From assembly GCF_002775205.1 (NCBI RefSeq), contig NC_036456.1:5037463-5101462 (forward strand): DNA of 64,000 bases. Reading direction: 5' to 3'. A program made the translations under genes and the position numbers. The DNA is from Xiphophorus maculatus (lineage: Eukaryota; Chordata; Actinopteri; Cyprinodontiformes; Poeciliidae). This document shows, piece by piece, positions 37,114-49,906 of the stretch (positions are counted from its first letter, which is position 1; every line of letters begins with the position of its first letter). The notes below the pieces were generated by a model, which was not told where the DNA came from, did not search any database, and worked only from the letters and a program-made list of their open reading frames with translations.

Positions 37114-38623
37114 TTATCTGGTGGCAGAATAAATCACATTTGCCTCCGTCTCTCTCTCTGCAGCGGGCCTCCTGTCGCCTTTTGCTTTGGATCTGAAATT
37201 CAGCGCTGAATAGCTTACAGCCTCCGAGTTCAAGTTCTGTAAAGCAAAACAAAACAAAAAAAAATAATTACCTAAAAAATACTCACCAAGTTTTATTATT
37301 AAGTGTTTCAGAAAACAGCTGAAATGGTTCAAATGTAATTACCTCTCTTTGTTGTTGCCTCTGTCTGCTAGCTTGACCTGAAAAAACAAAGACAGTTCAT
37401 CTGGTTCACTATTTAAAGGTTTCGTCATTTTTTTATTCCCAAGTTAACATCGATCAGCGACAGATTACCGGTGTGAGAGGTCGTGACTTTGAGAATTAAA
37501 GCAAAGATGACCACTAGAAGAAAAACAACAACACTTCCCAGGATCACCGTCAACAGATTGTGTGACGCCTGGTTTGAGTCGCCTGTAAGAGAAGAAAACG
37601 ACATTAATGCAGGACTGCTGGATTATTAAAACAAAAAGACTGAAAATGGTTTGGGTCAGTTTGCTCCTTCAGGTTAGCATGATGTACTTGAGCCATTGGT
37701 TAGTTCGGCATTCCTTGCAGTTAACTATTGATCATATTCAATTATGGACTTAAACAGTTGACAGATATTCATGTTTTAAATGTATTTTCTATTCAGTTTG
37801 CCAGTTGGGTTCTGAACAACAAGATTCAATCCTGAATTGAACCAAAGTGACTCTGAGCTGCCCGGTTCTGATAGATGTTGTTGAAACATAACCACTTTTT
37901 CTGACAGCAAATTTTCAGTGGATCATAGATTTTTGTTTTATTTTTTTATGTTGATTCATGTTTTTTTACATGGTCGTACTACAAAACAAGTCCCGTAAAA
38001 CCATTTTGTTCTTAAAGCGTCGGGGGCCGACACTGTAAAATTACAACGACTGACATCCGAGTAAACAAGTTCATTAACCAAAAATACAATATCGCTAATA
38101 ACACCGATTAGAATCGGCTCAGCCTTACCTTCAACTTGTAAATAAGTTACGCCGAAGATTCCTTTAAACTCGTCGGTGAATTGGCCGCAGATATAAACTC
38201 CAGCATCTAATAAATTCACTTCCTGGACGTCCAGGAAGATGTCTGTCCCGTTCGACGTCATGTTGTATTTGTCACCTTGACCTTCATCACACAGCACAGC
38301 TCTGGATTCAGAGCTGGTCATAGTCGAGATGCAGCCGACGTTGCCGCCGTCGGCCAGTTTGGACCACGAGACGTGAGAGGGAAGTTTGCTGAGGTTGGCG
38401 CACGACAGGGTGACGTGTCCTCCAGCCTGAACCGTCACTGAGTGAAACCGACAGAGCGTCAAACGGACACGACCTGGAACGAGACGATGAAACACTTACA
38501 GAGTTTAAATTTAACCAGAAGAAAAGAGGCATTTCAGGTATTGATTGTTCTAAAAAACCAAAAAACATGGATGAACTTACTGAGGGTCCAGAGTAAGGGG
38601 AGCAGGAAGGTGAAGTTTGTCAT
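37114..38623 (-). CDS. Single V-set immunoglobulin receptor D, ITIM
   Basis: Minus-strand exons are 38623-38581, 38473-38129, 37582-37469, 37377-37343 and 37236-37114 (220 codons). The V domain has VTLSC, VSWSK (Ser where the paralogues have an aromatic residue) and DAGVYICG, with extra Cys residues near CIST and VLCDEG. The exon ends TYLQVEG. Exon 3 gives a helix without charge, and the linker is rich in Gln and Arg. The tail has VSYSAL, a canonical ITIM, and ends VIYSATR. The tail and linker are closest to receptor A (NFRSKAK/NFRPKAN). Inhibitory function is inferred from the ITIM. Some of the V-domain changes could affect core packing or ligand choice. Confidence 0.86.
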
Positions 38624-39474
38624 GTTGCACCGGATGAGACTCGACGGTAAACTGTGACTAGTGAGAAAGGAGGAGGCGTGTTCTCTGTCTGAACCGATTG
38701 GTCAGAAACATTTAAAGAAACAGGTGGAATAAATATTAGTAGTCGAACAAAACACTGACAAAGAACCCCATTTGATTAATAAAAGTAGTGGTTTGTGCAA
38801 ACAATTTTTGAAAATGGTTTGAAGTTTCGTGAGAAACAGAAAAGCTTTCTTATGTTGCATAAAATCACTCTGACTTATTTCTCTTTTACCAACTACAGAC
38901 GTTCAGCACACAGAATCACATCAAGAAACAGCTGAGGCGTCTCTTTAGAAGCCATAAAACTTGTGAGAGCAACAAAAAAATCATACCAGACCTTCGACAG
39001 TTGCCTGAATATGACATATGAAGGCTAACGGTAGATGCTGTAGTGAGAATCAACTACAGAAGAGTTTGCAGCATTTTTGACGCCCTTTGTGCTGTTTCCT
39101 ATCTAAGTATCCGGTGCCTTTAACACAGTTAACGCTGTGATACAATGCAGTGTGTGTGTGCTGTCATGCAGGAGGTGCATTTTTTTATTGACAAGATATT
39201 TATATACATGCGATTTATTTTGCTGATAAAATCACGTTTATTCCTTTGGAATGGTGACTTGTGGGACGGCTAGCTCGGCCCCAACTTGTCCAGCATTAGT
39301 GTCTGATCCCATAAATATGTTTCTGTTTCTGGGGAAATGGTAAAAAAAAAATATATATATATAAAAAAAAAAAAATGTAAATCTAAACCTTGTAGAAATA
39401 CTTTGTAGAAGAGCTTAAGTTGACATAGCAGCAATCATCATGATAAATCCTTTGAATTTAGAATGGGTTCTAGT
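38624..39474. other. 5' flank of receptor D
   Basis: Non-coding, AT-rich; nothing recognised apart from a short A/T run near 39350. Confidence 0.45.
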
Positions 39475-41002
39475 CAGTGGTGGGAAGTAACGAAGTACAA
39501 GTACTTCGTTACTGTACTTACGTACAATTTTCGTGTATCTGTACTTTACTTAAGTAGATTTAATAATGGATACTTTCTACTTTTACTCCACTACATTTAA
39601 CAGTAAGTATCTGTACTTTCTACTTCACTACATTTCTATATAGCGTTTCGTTACTCGTTACATCCAAGACGCATTTCAGTTTTTTGATTTGTTCGTTAGT
39701 TTGAAAGTATCCAATGGCGAGAGCAGAATCAGTCCGCTGAACCAATCCAAAGCGGGAAATAACCATTAGGCCCTCCCTCAAGAAGAGCAGCACAGTACGC
39801 AGGACCTGCAGAATCATTAACTCCCAGAATGGAGTCCAAGGATAGTCATCCTCCAGAAGACCTGCCCCACCCATGGCCTTATTTAAAAGATTTCTTTGAA
39901 ATAACTGGGTCAAAAAACGCTTCCTGGAGATTCCAATGCCGCCTTTGCCTTCCCCGAAAGCATGAAATTCTATCTTTCAAAAATTCACCATCAAATTTGA
40001 AAATTGAGGTAAGTTAAGTTGCTAAACGCTATCGATGTTAAATTAATTTGTGTTAGTGAAGTTTTATGTAATCTCAGCAAGCTTTTTGTTGAACTCGACT
40101 GCAGTAAATAAATACGATTACTGTATATTGTTATAAGCTAGCATGAACTTGCAAGTAACAGTGATTACTGCGGTCGTGATCACGTCTCCCGCCATGAATG
40201 TTACATATAAGTTGACGCTAAACTCCTTCACGTCCTGGTTATTGAATAAATGTTAGCGCCATTAAAATAATCTCCATGTAACAGTTACAGTCATATTCAA
40301 TAAATTAGAATATGGGTTCCAATGAGACGCAATTGTCGCAAGTCCGGCGACATTGGCGGACATTCCCGCCCACAGAGTCAGCCGTACCCCCCCTGCCTGG
40401 AAGGTGTTTATTGTCAGCCCCTTTCTGTTAACAGTTCTCTCAAAATAGCTGGCAAAAAAGTTAAGTTCATGTTTTGTTAGGACGAAAGACTAGATGTTTC
40501 CAAATCGCTTGATGTTTGTTAGGTCAGTTTAAAGTCCCTTTTTTCAGGGAAACAATTTTCTTTTGAACGTGTTTATTTTGAATTAAATAAAACATTTCAA
40601 AGGTATAATAATTTCTCTCATTTTGCCTAATTACATGTAACCCTGCAGGTCATCCCTGGAATTCTGATGCATAGAATAAAATATCTAAATCTAAACTGTC
40701 ACAGGGGGTAAACACAATAAAAACATGCTTTATCTGCAGCATTGCTCATTAAAATGGTACATTACTGATTTATTAAAACTAAATACGATAGGTACACTTA
40801 ATGACATTATATAAGCCGTTAGGTATTATGGTCGGCAAGTACTTTTACTTTTAATACTTAAGTAGTTTTAAAAGCTTGTACTTTCTTACTTTTACTTAAG
40901 TAAAATAATAATGTGGTACTTTGACTTTTACTTGAGTAAATTTTTGTCTGTGTATTTGTACTTTTACTTAAGTACATTGTATGAGTACTTTCTCCACCAC
41001 TG
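39475..41002 (+). mobile_element. hAT DNA transposon, internally deleted, with BED-finger exon
   Basis: Inverted ends CAGTGGTGGGAAGTAACG and the complement of CAGTGGTGGAGAAAGTACTC, with a perfect 8-bp duplication GTTCTAGT at 39467-39474 and 41003-41010. Internally, 39829-40008 codes for a BED-type zinc-finger start (WPYLKDFFEITG, then CRLC) ending at a GTAAGT donor. This is the first coding exon of a hAT transposase. The catalytic part is missing, so the 1528-bp copy is non-autonomous. Confidence 0.88.
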
Positions 41003-42895
41003 GTTCTAGTTCAAGCTTATATATCTGAGAAGGTGGGACAAAAATCTAATTCAGTTCATTTGTATAGGGCCAATTGGTACTTCACAAATGCAATAATGAG
41101 ACATTGCTTCAGTTTGATTAAATCCTGTAGATTGATATTATCAAACAAAACATTAAGCTCAGTTTATTGTTGTAATTAGCATAAAAAGTTTTGCATCTAA
41201 GGAAAACCAGCAGATTGCTTTAAGTCACTGACTTCATTCCTCCTGCTGGTCACAGTGGAAAATTGCTCGTCTTGTGTCATTGACTTTACAGCAATCCCTC
41301 ATACCGAGCAAGCATGTGGCGCCAGTAGAGATGAAAGATTCTGTCATGACGTATGCTGTGGATGGACCCAAATGCAGCAGGCTTGAGACACCAGGTGGTG
41401 AAAATTGCGTAAAAAAAAAAAGATGAAGAACAAAAACTTACAAAAATCACAAAAAACAAACAAACAATGAAGCTAAAAAGAGTGCAAACCATAAGTCCGG
41501 GGGGAAGTGAGGCAGGGAACAGATGGGAAAATTAACAGGAGTAGACAAGAGGAACCGGCGAGTGATGACTAACAATGAAGAGCTGAAATACTGGGAGGTT
41601 CACTGTTGGGACAACAGACCTGGGCTGATGAGTCACCTGATTGTAACAGCAGTAAGGCAACTACTTACCTCTACCAAGGTGTAAGATATACAATCTCTGA
41701 ACAGAATTTGAAGCAGGTAGGCTACAGGAGCAGAACATGTCCCACTAGTCGGACAAAAACATGAAACTGGGTCTACAATTGCTAGTTCTATTAAATTTGA
41801 ACAACAAAAGATCAGAAAAAATTGTTAATGATAACAGTAGAATTTATTTTGACAGGAAAACAATCAGACATAGAGTACAACTAATGTACTTTACTGATAT
41901 TTTATGGTTGGAGCTGCTTTTCTACTATTGTCCCTTGTTGGGCTTTGACATAATCAAAAGGTCTAGAAGCTGCTAAGGAAAATGATTATTTAATGCTAAA
42001 AATACACTTAATCTTACAACATGTGTAAAGGGATAGCCAACACTTTATTTGGAACAGTTTTCTGTGGAGCATGGGGGAGCTCACAACAGCAGACATTCAA
42101 ACAAAACAGGGCCTTTTCTTCCCCATTGACACAACAGAGCAATAAATTTGCATTCCAATGGGAGTGGGGGCTACGCAGGTGTCTGTGAAATCTCATCTTA
42201 GGACGTTTGGCTCCAGGGATCTTCCGTATCAGGCAGAGATGACCACGGGGTAGTCCGCCCTCTGCTTAGATAAAAAACAGGCACCTTTGCTATAAATCAG
42301 GAAGTCCCAACTTTCTTTGGGGGCCTGAGGGAGTTCTAATTGGACGAAGAGCAGAACGCCTTTTTTGCATATATTAAATAGGGAAACTCCTCTTCTGTTT
42401 AAAAATTCCAGGCCAGAAAACGGAGTTAGAGTTTTTTCCATCTTTTTACTCCACGCGGGCGCCTTTGTCTGTCTCTGTGTTCGTTTGTCTTCCCTTTGTG
42501 TGTTTTTTATTTTCATGAGAAAATGCATATCTCTGTATCTCTGCAGCTTTGTTGTCGATTGCTCAGTATGAATTAAACTCTGTGATCTGTGACGTCATTG
42601 TGCCTTGCCGTTTCCTTGCCGGCCGTGACGACATCCGCTCGCGACCCGGGCATCCAGGAGGAAAAGGAGAGCCATGCTTTTTCCAAAATTTAAGCTATCA
42701 TAATAACTTTTCTCCTTAACAAAGCTCAAGCTCAAACTACATTACATTATATAGCAAAAGAACTAGACCCACATAATGTTACAAAATCATCTTTCAGTTG
42801 AAAATAGTGGTTTGGAAAGCAACATGAATAAAAATCTGGACAACCGGTCGCAGTTTGACAACATTTTGAACTAGGCGTAAGGGAGCAACAGCAGG
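41003..42895. other. Spacer with repeat fragments
   Basis: About 41342-41618 is an LTR-like fossil in minus orientation (complement of text resembling TGCATTTGGGTCC, related to the ends at 17600 and 27860). About 41060-41100 resembles a fragment of an abundant fish repeat. No gene seen. Confidence 0.45.
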
Positions 42896-43303
42896 TTGGG
42901 CAACACCAAATGTAAGTCCATGTCAATCGAACTGAGACATAATGAAAGTATGGACTACTGTTTCAACACTGATGTTGGACAGAAACAGATTCAATCTTTG
43001 CTGATTTCCTCAACTGGTAAAAACGAGACTTCACAACAGAGTTCACTTGACTGTTCATTTTCAAAAGATTGTCCATTTTTTACTCCTACATTTATTTACA
43101 GGGTTAGTTCATATGGTGCCAAAGGTGGAAGGTTCATAATTAAAATTCATAGCATTTTGTGCCAAGCACTTTCTGATGTCAGCCATACAGTCAAGGAGGG
43201 GCCTAACATAGTGTGTTCTGCGTTTCGATTGGAAATAGAGATGGCAATCATTTGCAAAACGATGAAAGCAGACGTTTTAAAAAAAAAAAGAAAAAAGGCA
43301 GAT

Positions 43304-43500
43304 GTCCAAGAATAGAGCCTTGCGGTACACCCCAGGGCAGCAGAGCACAGTCTGAGCTCAGACCACAGAAACTAACACGAAAATGTCTGTCAGTGATGTA
43401 CAAGCGAAACCAGTGAAGAGCCTCTGATACCCACCCACTGCTTCAGCCTTGAGACGAGGAAGTCATGATCGATGGCTGATATCATTTGGACATTACAGTC
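43304..43500 (-). mobile_element. LINE reverse-transcriptase remnant
   Basis: On the minus strand the translation reads SAIDHDFLVSRLKQWVGIRG, then (after a break) CALLPWGVPQGSILGHL. This matches the DxxxAFDxVDH ... GVPQGSILGP block of LINE (L2/CR1-like) reverse transcriptase. The copy is short and truncated at both sides, with the reading frame disrupted. Exact clade uncertain. Confidence 0.75.
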
Positions 43501-45088
43501 AACATTATTGCCTAGAAAGTTACCAGTCTGCAAAATTTTCTTATAGTTAATCTTGACCTGTCGCCAGGTTCTCATTGGTCCGGTCGTGTGGGGGTTTTTT
43601 TCTGCTTAAATATTGATAAGATTGGTAACAAAAATAAGAGTGTGACATCAGAGCAGTGGCAAGGAAAGGATATTTTATGGTAATTACAAGTTCATTCTAT
43701 TGTTTGCCATTGCAGTTTCAGTATGATGTGCTTCAGCTCCTCATAATCCTCCATCAAGAGTTGTTGCTCCTTTGGTGTGACGTATGTCACACTCAGATAT
43801 CCATTCCAGCATCAGTGAATCTGTGATCGAACTCATGGTGTGTTGAGGAAAGCTGTGGACCCACATTTACCCGAGTTACTTAACCCTGGTTCGGCACAGT
43901 CGCACCTCCTGACTCTGGTTTGACCTTCGTGAAACAGGTAAAGCCAGGATGAACTGATCACACTAGGTCAAACTTGGCTTTATCTCTTTTCATGGATTTC
44001 TGAATTCTGCCTTTGTGAAACAGCCCTCTGGTTTGACATCGTTCACCACTGGATCCTTCTAAATCCTTCTCCTTTGCCCTTCTTGTTTCACTCTCGCCTG
44101 GTCCATGTCCTGTTCCCTTCACCACAGTATTGTAAGTTATTTAAAGAAAATTCTTCATTTTACCTTTCTGTGCCTGAGTTTCCTGCATTTGGCTCCAACT
44201 ACAACCATGACGTTAACAAGTTTTAGCTCCCGTTATCATACCACACCACAAAAGATCCATGTGGGAGCAGAAATATCCGTTTTACTCTTCTGCCACGGTT
44301 AAGATCGGTTCATGTTTACTCTATTTGTGCTTATGCTCAGCGATAATTGAAAACCAAAAGAACATTAAAGTACCGATAGGGACAGAAGCTATTTCGCGAC
44401 AGTATAAGTTTCAGTTGACCTTTGCCCTTTTGCGCTTGCTCTAAGCTGAAAACAAACTAATGTAAATGTATACTAAATTTAGTTATCAACAGCAACGAAG
44501 ACATGAACTGCCTCTAAGTTTTAACAGAACATGACCCAAAAGATCCCGATCAATTCATTGACTATTAATATCCCTGCAGAACTCTGACTGTCAAACTGTT
44601 ATAATCAGTTAAAATGACTCATTAGCAGCCGATGCTAAAGAGCTCAACCTTCCTGACACACTGACCACTGGATCATAAGATCAGGTTTGTAAAACCCTGG
44701 GGAGAAATGGAGAAATTAGAATGGCTGCCATAAACAATAATAATAAAAAAAACCCCCAGTTATTAAATATTTATAGATTAAATTGTTTATAAATTGAAAG
44801 GCAGTGCTGCTCTGATGCAGAGAGCTTAAAGCAGTCTTTGTGGTATTTTGTTTTTCTCATCTGCCGCCACCACAGTGGAAACAAGCAGCTGCATGTACCA
44901 GCGCTCCTCTGCCTCACCTCTAAACATAGATTCAAAAAGCTTTATTTGGCCTCCCTTACTCGTTTCTTACAAGTTTGAAAAGTCAATAAACAGAAACTTT
45001 TTCTAACTAAAAAAGCAACAAAAAAGAAAAAAAACGTCACAATTACTATTATTTTTTTTACTATCATTTGCTGTTTCTCTTGATGAGT
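43501..45088. other. 3' flank of receptor E
   Basis: Non-coding. About 44826-44935 is the paralogue of 33526-33660 downstream of receptor C. No gene seen. Confidence 0.45.
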
Positions 45089-46170
45089 CTACCTTGTAGC
45101 AGCATACAGAACACATGGCTCTCGTTCTGCTGCTGGTCTTCTGTTGGTTTTTGCTTTTGGAGGGAAACTCAGCGCTGCATAGTTCTGGGTGCAAGAGTCC
45201 AAATTCTGTAAAATAAAAGAACTGACAGTCACTAACTCAGAAACCTACAGAACGGGTTTAATTGAGGAAATATGTCATTTGTTTCAAATTGATTACCTCA
45301 CAGTGTTGAGCGTTATTTCTGTGTGTTGGAGCTGAAAACAACCACAACTCTTAGTACTGTTGGCTTAATGTGAGCATTTCTACACAAATAAACATCTCAC
45401 TTTTCAGCTGGAATTAAAATATTTATACCTGTACGCAAAGTCCTGATTTTGACAACCAAATTGATGATGACCATAGCAAGAAAAATGACTACACCACCCA
45501 GGGTCCAATTCAGCAGGTTGCCTGGTTCTTCAATCTGATGTAAAAGGCTGACTAGGGAAAAACAGAAGATACATCAGCGTTGGAGTGTAATCAATATTTA
45601 GTAAGTCACTTGAAATACGAGGGATCACAATCTTACCTTCGACATGTAAATATGTTGCAGCAAAGACTCCAGGGAAATCCTCAGCATAAAACCCACAGAA
45701 ATACAATCCGGAGTCGGTCACCTCCACCTGTTTGATGTCCAGAAATATGTTTGTGACGTTGGATCTCATGGTAAATTTGCCCCGTTGAAATTCACCGTGC
45801 AACGAAGGAACGGCTTCGGAGGTGGACATAGACGAGATCCGGCTCACGTCGGGTCCGTCGTTCAGCTTGAACCAGAAAATGTGACCGGCAATTCGGCTAA
45901 GGTTGGCGCATCGCAGAGTGACTCCTTCATCGGGTCGAACCGTCACGGTTTGAAACAGGGAAGCTGACAGAGCGACCCAACCTGAAACAAACAAATAATA
46001 ATAAATAATACTAATAATAATAATAAAAAAAACACAGCATGCTTTTGTTAAGTTCAAAACAATGAATGTGAAATGGATTGCAGTACAGTGAGCCAGTGAA
46101 CGTACTAAGACATGTAGGTGTACTTACTGAGGTTGCAGAGTAAAGCGAGCATCAAGCTGAAGTTTCCCAT
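45089..46170 (-). CDS. Single V-set immunoglobulin receptor E, ITIM-like tail
   Basis: Minus-strand exons are 46170-46128, 45981-45637, 45551-45429, 45331-45297 and 45205-45089 (221 codons). The V domain has VTLRC, IFWFK and DSGLYFCG, with glycosylation sites NLS and NVT, and ends TYLHVEG. Exon 3 has a short stalk, then a helix beginning NWTLGG. The helix contains an Asn (VIINLVV) but no charged residue. The tail has QNYAAL, where Gln at -2 departs from the ITIM rule, and ends VLYAATR. It is the closest paralogue of receptor C. Last gene of the minus-strand receptor cluster in this window. Function inferred from architecture only. Confidence 0.86.
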
Positions 46171-48730
46171 TGTGAACACAGTAAGAGCCTGAATGGACAG
46201 TGTTAGTGACTGAACTGTGCTCCAGTAGCAATGATTTCACTGCCAGGAGGTGGGGTGTTCTTTTAGTATCCGGTTAGCATTCACAGTGAGAATGAATTTT
46301 GTTTAAATATAACTTTGAGGAGAAAAAAAGAAAGAAAAAGAGACAAAATAAATAATTATTCTTTTTACTTTGTTCAACAGAGTATATGTAAAAACCTAAA
46401 ACTCCACCTTTTTGCTGTGTATTTTGAAGGAAAACAGTAAGGTCTTCAATTATATCAACTTATCCATTGTGATGTTTAAATACTGTGTGAACAGGAAAAA
46501 TAAAATGTGTTCACCTCTATTAGGTTTGTCTGCCTCGCTTTATCATGGTTGGCAATTCTGACTGGAACTTCACTCTGACAAAAAAGTTAAACAAGTCTCA
46601 CAAAACAGGATGCACAATACGCCAACTTTTATTGGTCGCTGTATGACCAACATCCATCAGCATTTCATAACAAAGACAAGCATCTCCTGGACAACTTAAA
46701 CCACCGACCAGTCAGCTAACAGCTAGGCGAGTGCCGCCTTGGGGGAGTCAGACTGGGCCATAGACTGCAGAGTGGTGGTACAGTAAAAATGCTATTTTGT
46801 CTCATTTCCCTGCAGTTTCAGATCGTGATAAATGGTACGGCAGAATTTGAATAGTAAAGCCTTTTAACTCACCAAAACAGAAACACGTGGATTTGATTTG
46901 AGTGTTAGAACTCTGCAGTCGATTCAAAACCTGGGACATCCAGAACACAAACAGACACTTGAACGCATCACAGTCTCACTATGCACCAGAGACAGTCTGC
47001 CTGTGTATGTGCTTTCAATGTAAGAACTGAATTGAAGTAAAACTTCTCATGAACATAAGAACCTGATGTACATATATACAATTGTTGAAGCAATACAAAA
47101 AAACACAGGCACTACTTTCACTGAATCGACAATAACTAGATTAAAGCAGTGGGTGCTGCAATGAACGGAAAAAGATACGTTTAGCCTCTGGTTTAATCCA
47201 TGCAGCAACTCCCTAGCGCACCAGCAGACATCACTGATGCACCTCTGACCTACAGTATTTGAGACCATATCTTTCTAGACACTGTATTATTTTCTGAGTG
47301 AGTCCTGATGCATATAGTTCACTGGCTCTTTGTAGATCTAAAATCTTTTGAGCACTGTGCTGTTGTAATCATACTTCAGTACTAGTGACAGCTGGTAAGT
47401 TTTCGTTTTCTCTCTGTCCATGGATACACCTTCGGGACCGTCTGCTGGGCTTTGAGATACATCTAGGAAAAAAAAAGAAGAGTGGCAGAAACTCTTTTAA
47501 GACTATGTAGAATGGTTTTCACATAGAATAAGATGGAATATGACTGGCTATAACAACCATGTGCAAAGGAAAATGGTGTCCCGTTGCAGTAATGCACTAG
47601 ACTTCACCATCATGTTTATTTAGACTTTCTGAAATTATCATAAAGCAAATAAATAAATACCAAGTTGTGGGGGTGCTGTGGGTTGTCATGCATGTTTGGC
47701 CTCTTCTGTCTCTTCCACTGTAGTTTCCACTACTTCAATGGTTGGTTTTCATAATCCAACAGATCGCCACAGGAAGTGTCCGGTCAAATAAAAAAATATT
47801 AAAATATTGCATCAAAAAAAATAAATAAATAAAATAAAAACACGTTTGGGGTGATCTATTATAATTTAAATATTAAATGTTCTTTATGAAATCTGAACCG
47901 CAGATGACAGACTTTCAATCTCATGTCCAATTTCATCACTGTGCAGCATTCCTGTAAAAAGGTCTATCAGTCGCTCATAGTTTTAACATCAAATGTAAAA
48001 TTAAACTGACTGAACTTTCAGGCCTGTTTCTCTGTAACTTGTGGTGATGCAAACAGTTCAGTTACAAAAATCAAATTAACTTCAATTTGTTATAGATAAA
48101 TTATAGACCTTTTCTTCCCTCTGAAGCAATGAATGAATGCACCTGATAAACTGACACATTGTTGTACATACAAAGAGATAATTTGTTCATCCTCAAAGGT
48201 TAACTTAGAACAATAGGTATATTTTAATACTCTTTAAAAACAAACCTACTAAAACTGCCTAATATTCACCAATAACATCAAATCTATTGACTGCATTATT
48301 TTTATTTACAGAGAAAAAATTGCCAATATTTTGAGTTTTTTTTCATCTTGATCCTACAGTTTTAACTGTAATGTTTAAGGTTAGAGCACCGATTAACTTT
48401 CATCCGGTCTGCACTATTTAACTCTTAACGGTATATAGCGTAGCTCTGTTACGCTAAGTCAAAACTTGTAGACGACATTTTGCAAAAAAAAACTGTTAAC
48501 TTGCCTTTTCTCCATTGAGTTTGAAATACTTGGTCTCTTGTGATGTGAGGGTGCTTATTATTCTTACTGATTGTCAAACAAGAAACTGTGATTTTTTTGC
48601 TAATAATTACAGGAGACAAACATACTCAAAGCAACACCTCATGGTGAGGTAAAAGCAGTAAAGTCTTTTGGTATGCAGGCTGTACATAAATGTTTTACAT
48701 GAGCAAAGACCACACTTAGCAAAAGAAAAA
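46171..48730. other. Spacer between receptor cluster and tRNA array
   Basis: AT-rich, without supportable genes. A degenerate open frame at 47047-47268 (minus) shows no domain. Confidence 0.45.
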
Positions 48731-49045
48731 AAGGTAACACTTTATTTGACGGGTTGTGAATAAGACTGTCATGAACACCGTCATAAACAAGACATAGCGC
48801 CTGTCATGAACATCAGTAAGTCTTCATGAATATTTATGACTGTTGTCATAAACTGTCATTAGGAAAATCAAGACACTTTTAATACAATGTTGACATTATT
48901 GAAAATGTCTTCGTCATGACAACTGGACATTAACCAAGAAATCATTATGTAACATAAATTTGTTATAAAAGTATTACTGATTAAACTTTAGCTTTAATAA
49001 TATGAAGCTATATAAATTTTGACACTTTATGACAACAGTCATGAA
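48731..49045. repeat. Interspersed repeat of the TAACACTTTATTTG type
   Basis: Starts GGTAACACTTTATTTGACGGG and is rich in CATGA/TCATAA text (for example GACTGTCATGAACACCGTC). It ends around GACACTTTATGACAACAGTC. It resembles abundant non-autonomous fish DNA elements; family not assigned. Confidence 0.5.
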
Positions 49046-49752
49046 ATCCAACAATCAGTGTTAATAAGTCAGACAACATCCATTGCCTTTTCTAGAATAA
49101 AAACATACGTCCCTGGCAGGGGAGCAACTACATATTTTTGAGGTGGATGTGAACATCTCACCCCCCGACCCCTCGGGCCCCCACATAAACTTGTACAAGA
49201 GAGCCAAAGAGACTGTTCTGTTAGCCTGTGTCTGCAGGTCTGAAGCTTTTTGTTAGCATGTTTTCTATCATTCTTGTTGCTTGATAGGAAGCCTTATCCA
49301 AACTGGCAACCCACATTAATAAATTGGTGAAATAATATTGACCACAAAACACTGTATTTATAAAAGATATCAACAATGTTCCTACACAATCATAACAAAC
49401 ATTTTAAATGTTCTCTTCAGAATATTTATTTACCATTAATCTATTTGTATGATTTGTTCTTTAAATTGCCATCTATGTAATTTTTCGATCTCAGGAAATG
49501 ATTGTGGGATGAAGAGACCGATGTCTGGTTATTTAGGTTCCTCTCCTGATCCATTCTGTCTGACATCAAACCCCGACCACTAAATATCGTCAACACATTT
49601 ATTTTAATGCCCCTATTAAACTTCACTGTGATTGGCAATAACGTACAGAAGAGAGTATTTCAAAAGCAGCGGCCAAGAACGGCAGATGAAATCCAAAAAT
49701 TAAGTATATTTAGTAAAGCAACATCTACTGCCTTTTGTAGAACATTGACAGT
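49040..49752. repeat. Diverged outer units of the tRNA-Asn array
   Basis: About 49045-49115 matches the array spacer before the tRNA (GTCAGACAACATCC, CTAGAATA and then CGTCCCTGG) but the tRNA itself has been lost. About 49607-49752 is a further diverged spacer unit (AAGCAGCGG, AATGGCAGATGAAAT-like text) leading into the interrupted tRNA at 49753. Confidence 0.6.
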
Positions 49753-49769
49753 CGTCCCTGGGTGGGCTC

Positions 49770-49809
<40 letters not shown>

Positions 49810-49819
49810 AATTGCGCCA
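49753..49819 (-). pseudogene. tRNA-Asn(GTT), 3' 67 nt, cut by transposon copy 1
   Basis: Nucleotides 8-74 of tRNA-Asn, including A box, GTT anticodon, B box and the 3' acceptor strand. The first seven nucleotides (GTCTCTG) lie on the far side of the inserted element. The element sequence that replaces them cannot pair with CAGGGAC, so a functional tRNA is not expected although both internal promoter boxes remain. Confidence 0.93.
49814..49819. repeat. Target-site duplication, left, copy 1
   Basis: GCGCCA, the same six bases as at 53308-53313. It is part of the tRNA A box. Confidence 0.9.
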
Positions 49820-49841
49820 AAATTGGGGAACAATAGTCTGC

Positions 49842-49906
49842 TTGGGGGGGGGAAGAAAGGAAGGAAGGGGGAAGAAAGGGAGGGGAGAAGAAAGGGGAAG
49901 AGTGAG
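49842..49906. repeat. Polypurine tract near the 3' end of copy 1
   Basis: About 65 bases almost purely of G and A on the + strand (GGGGGGGGGAAGAAAGG and onward). It is conserved in the long copy at about 55534-55592. It is followed by a B-box-like sequence, GAGTTCGATCC, at about 49924-49934. Confidence 0.85.

Noticed and set aside
42896-43315. 139-residue plus-strand frame
   Set aside because: It overlaps the minus-strand LINE remnant, ends in a Lys/A-rich tract and has no recognisable domain.
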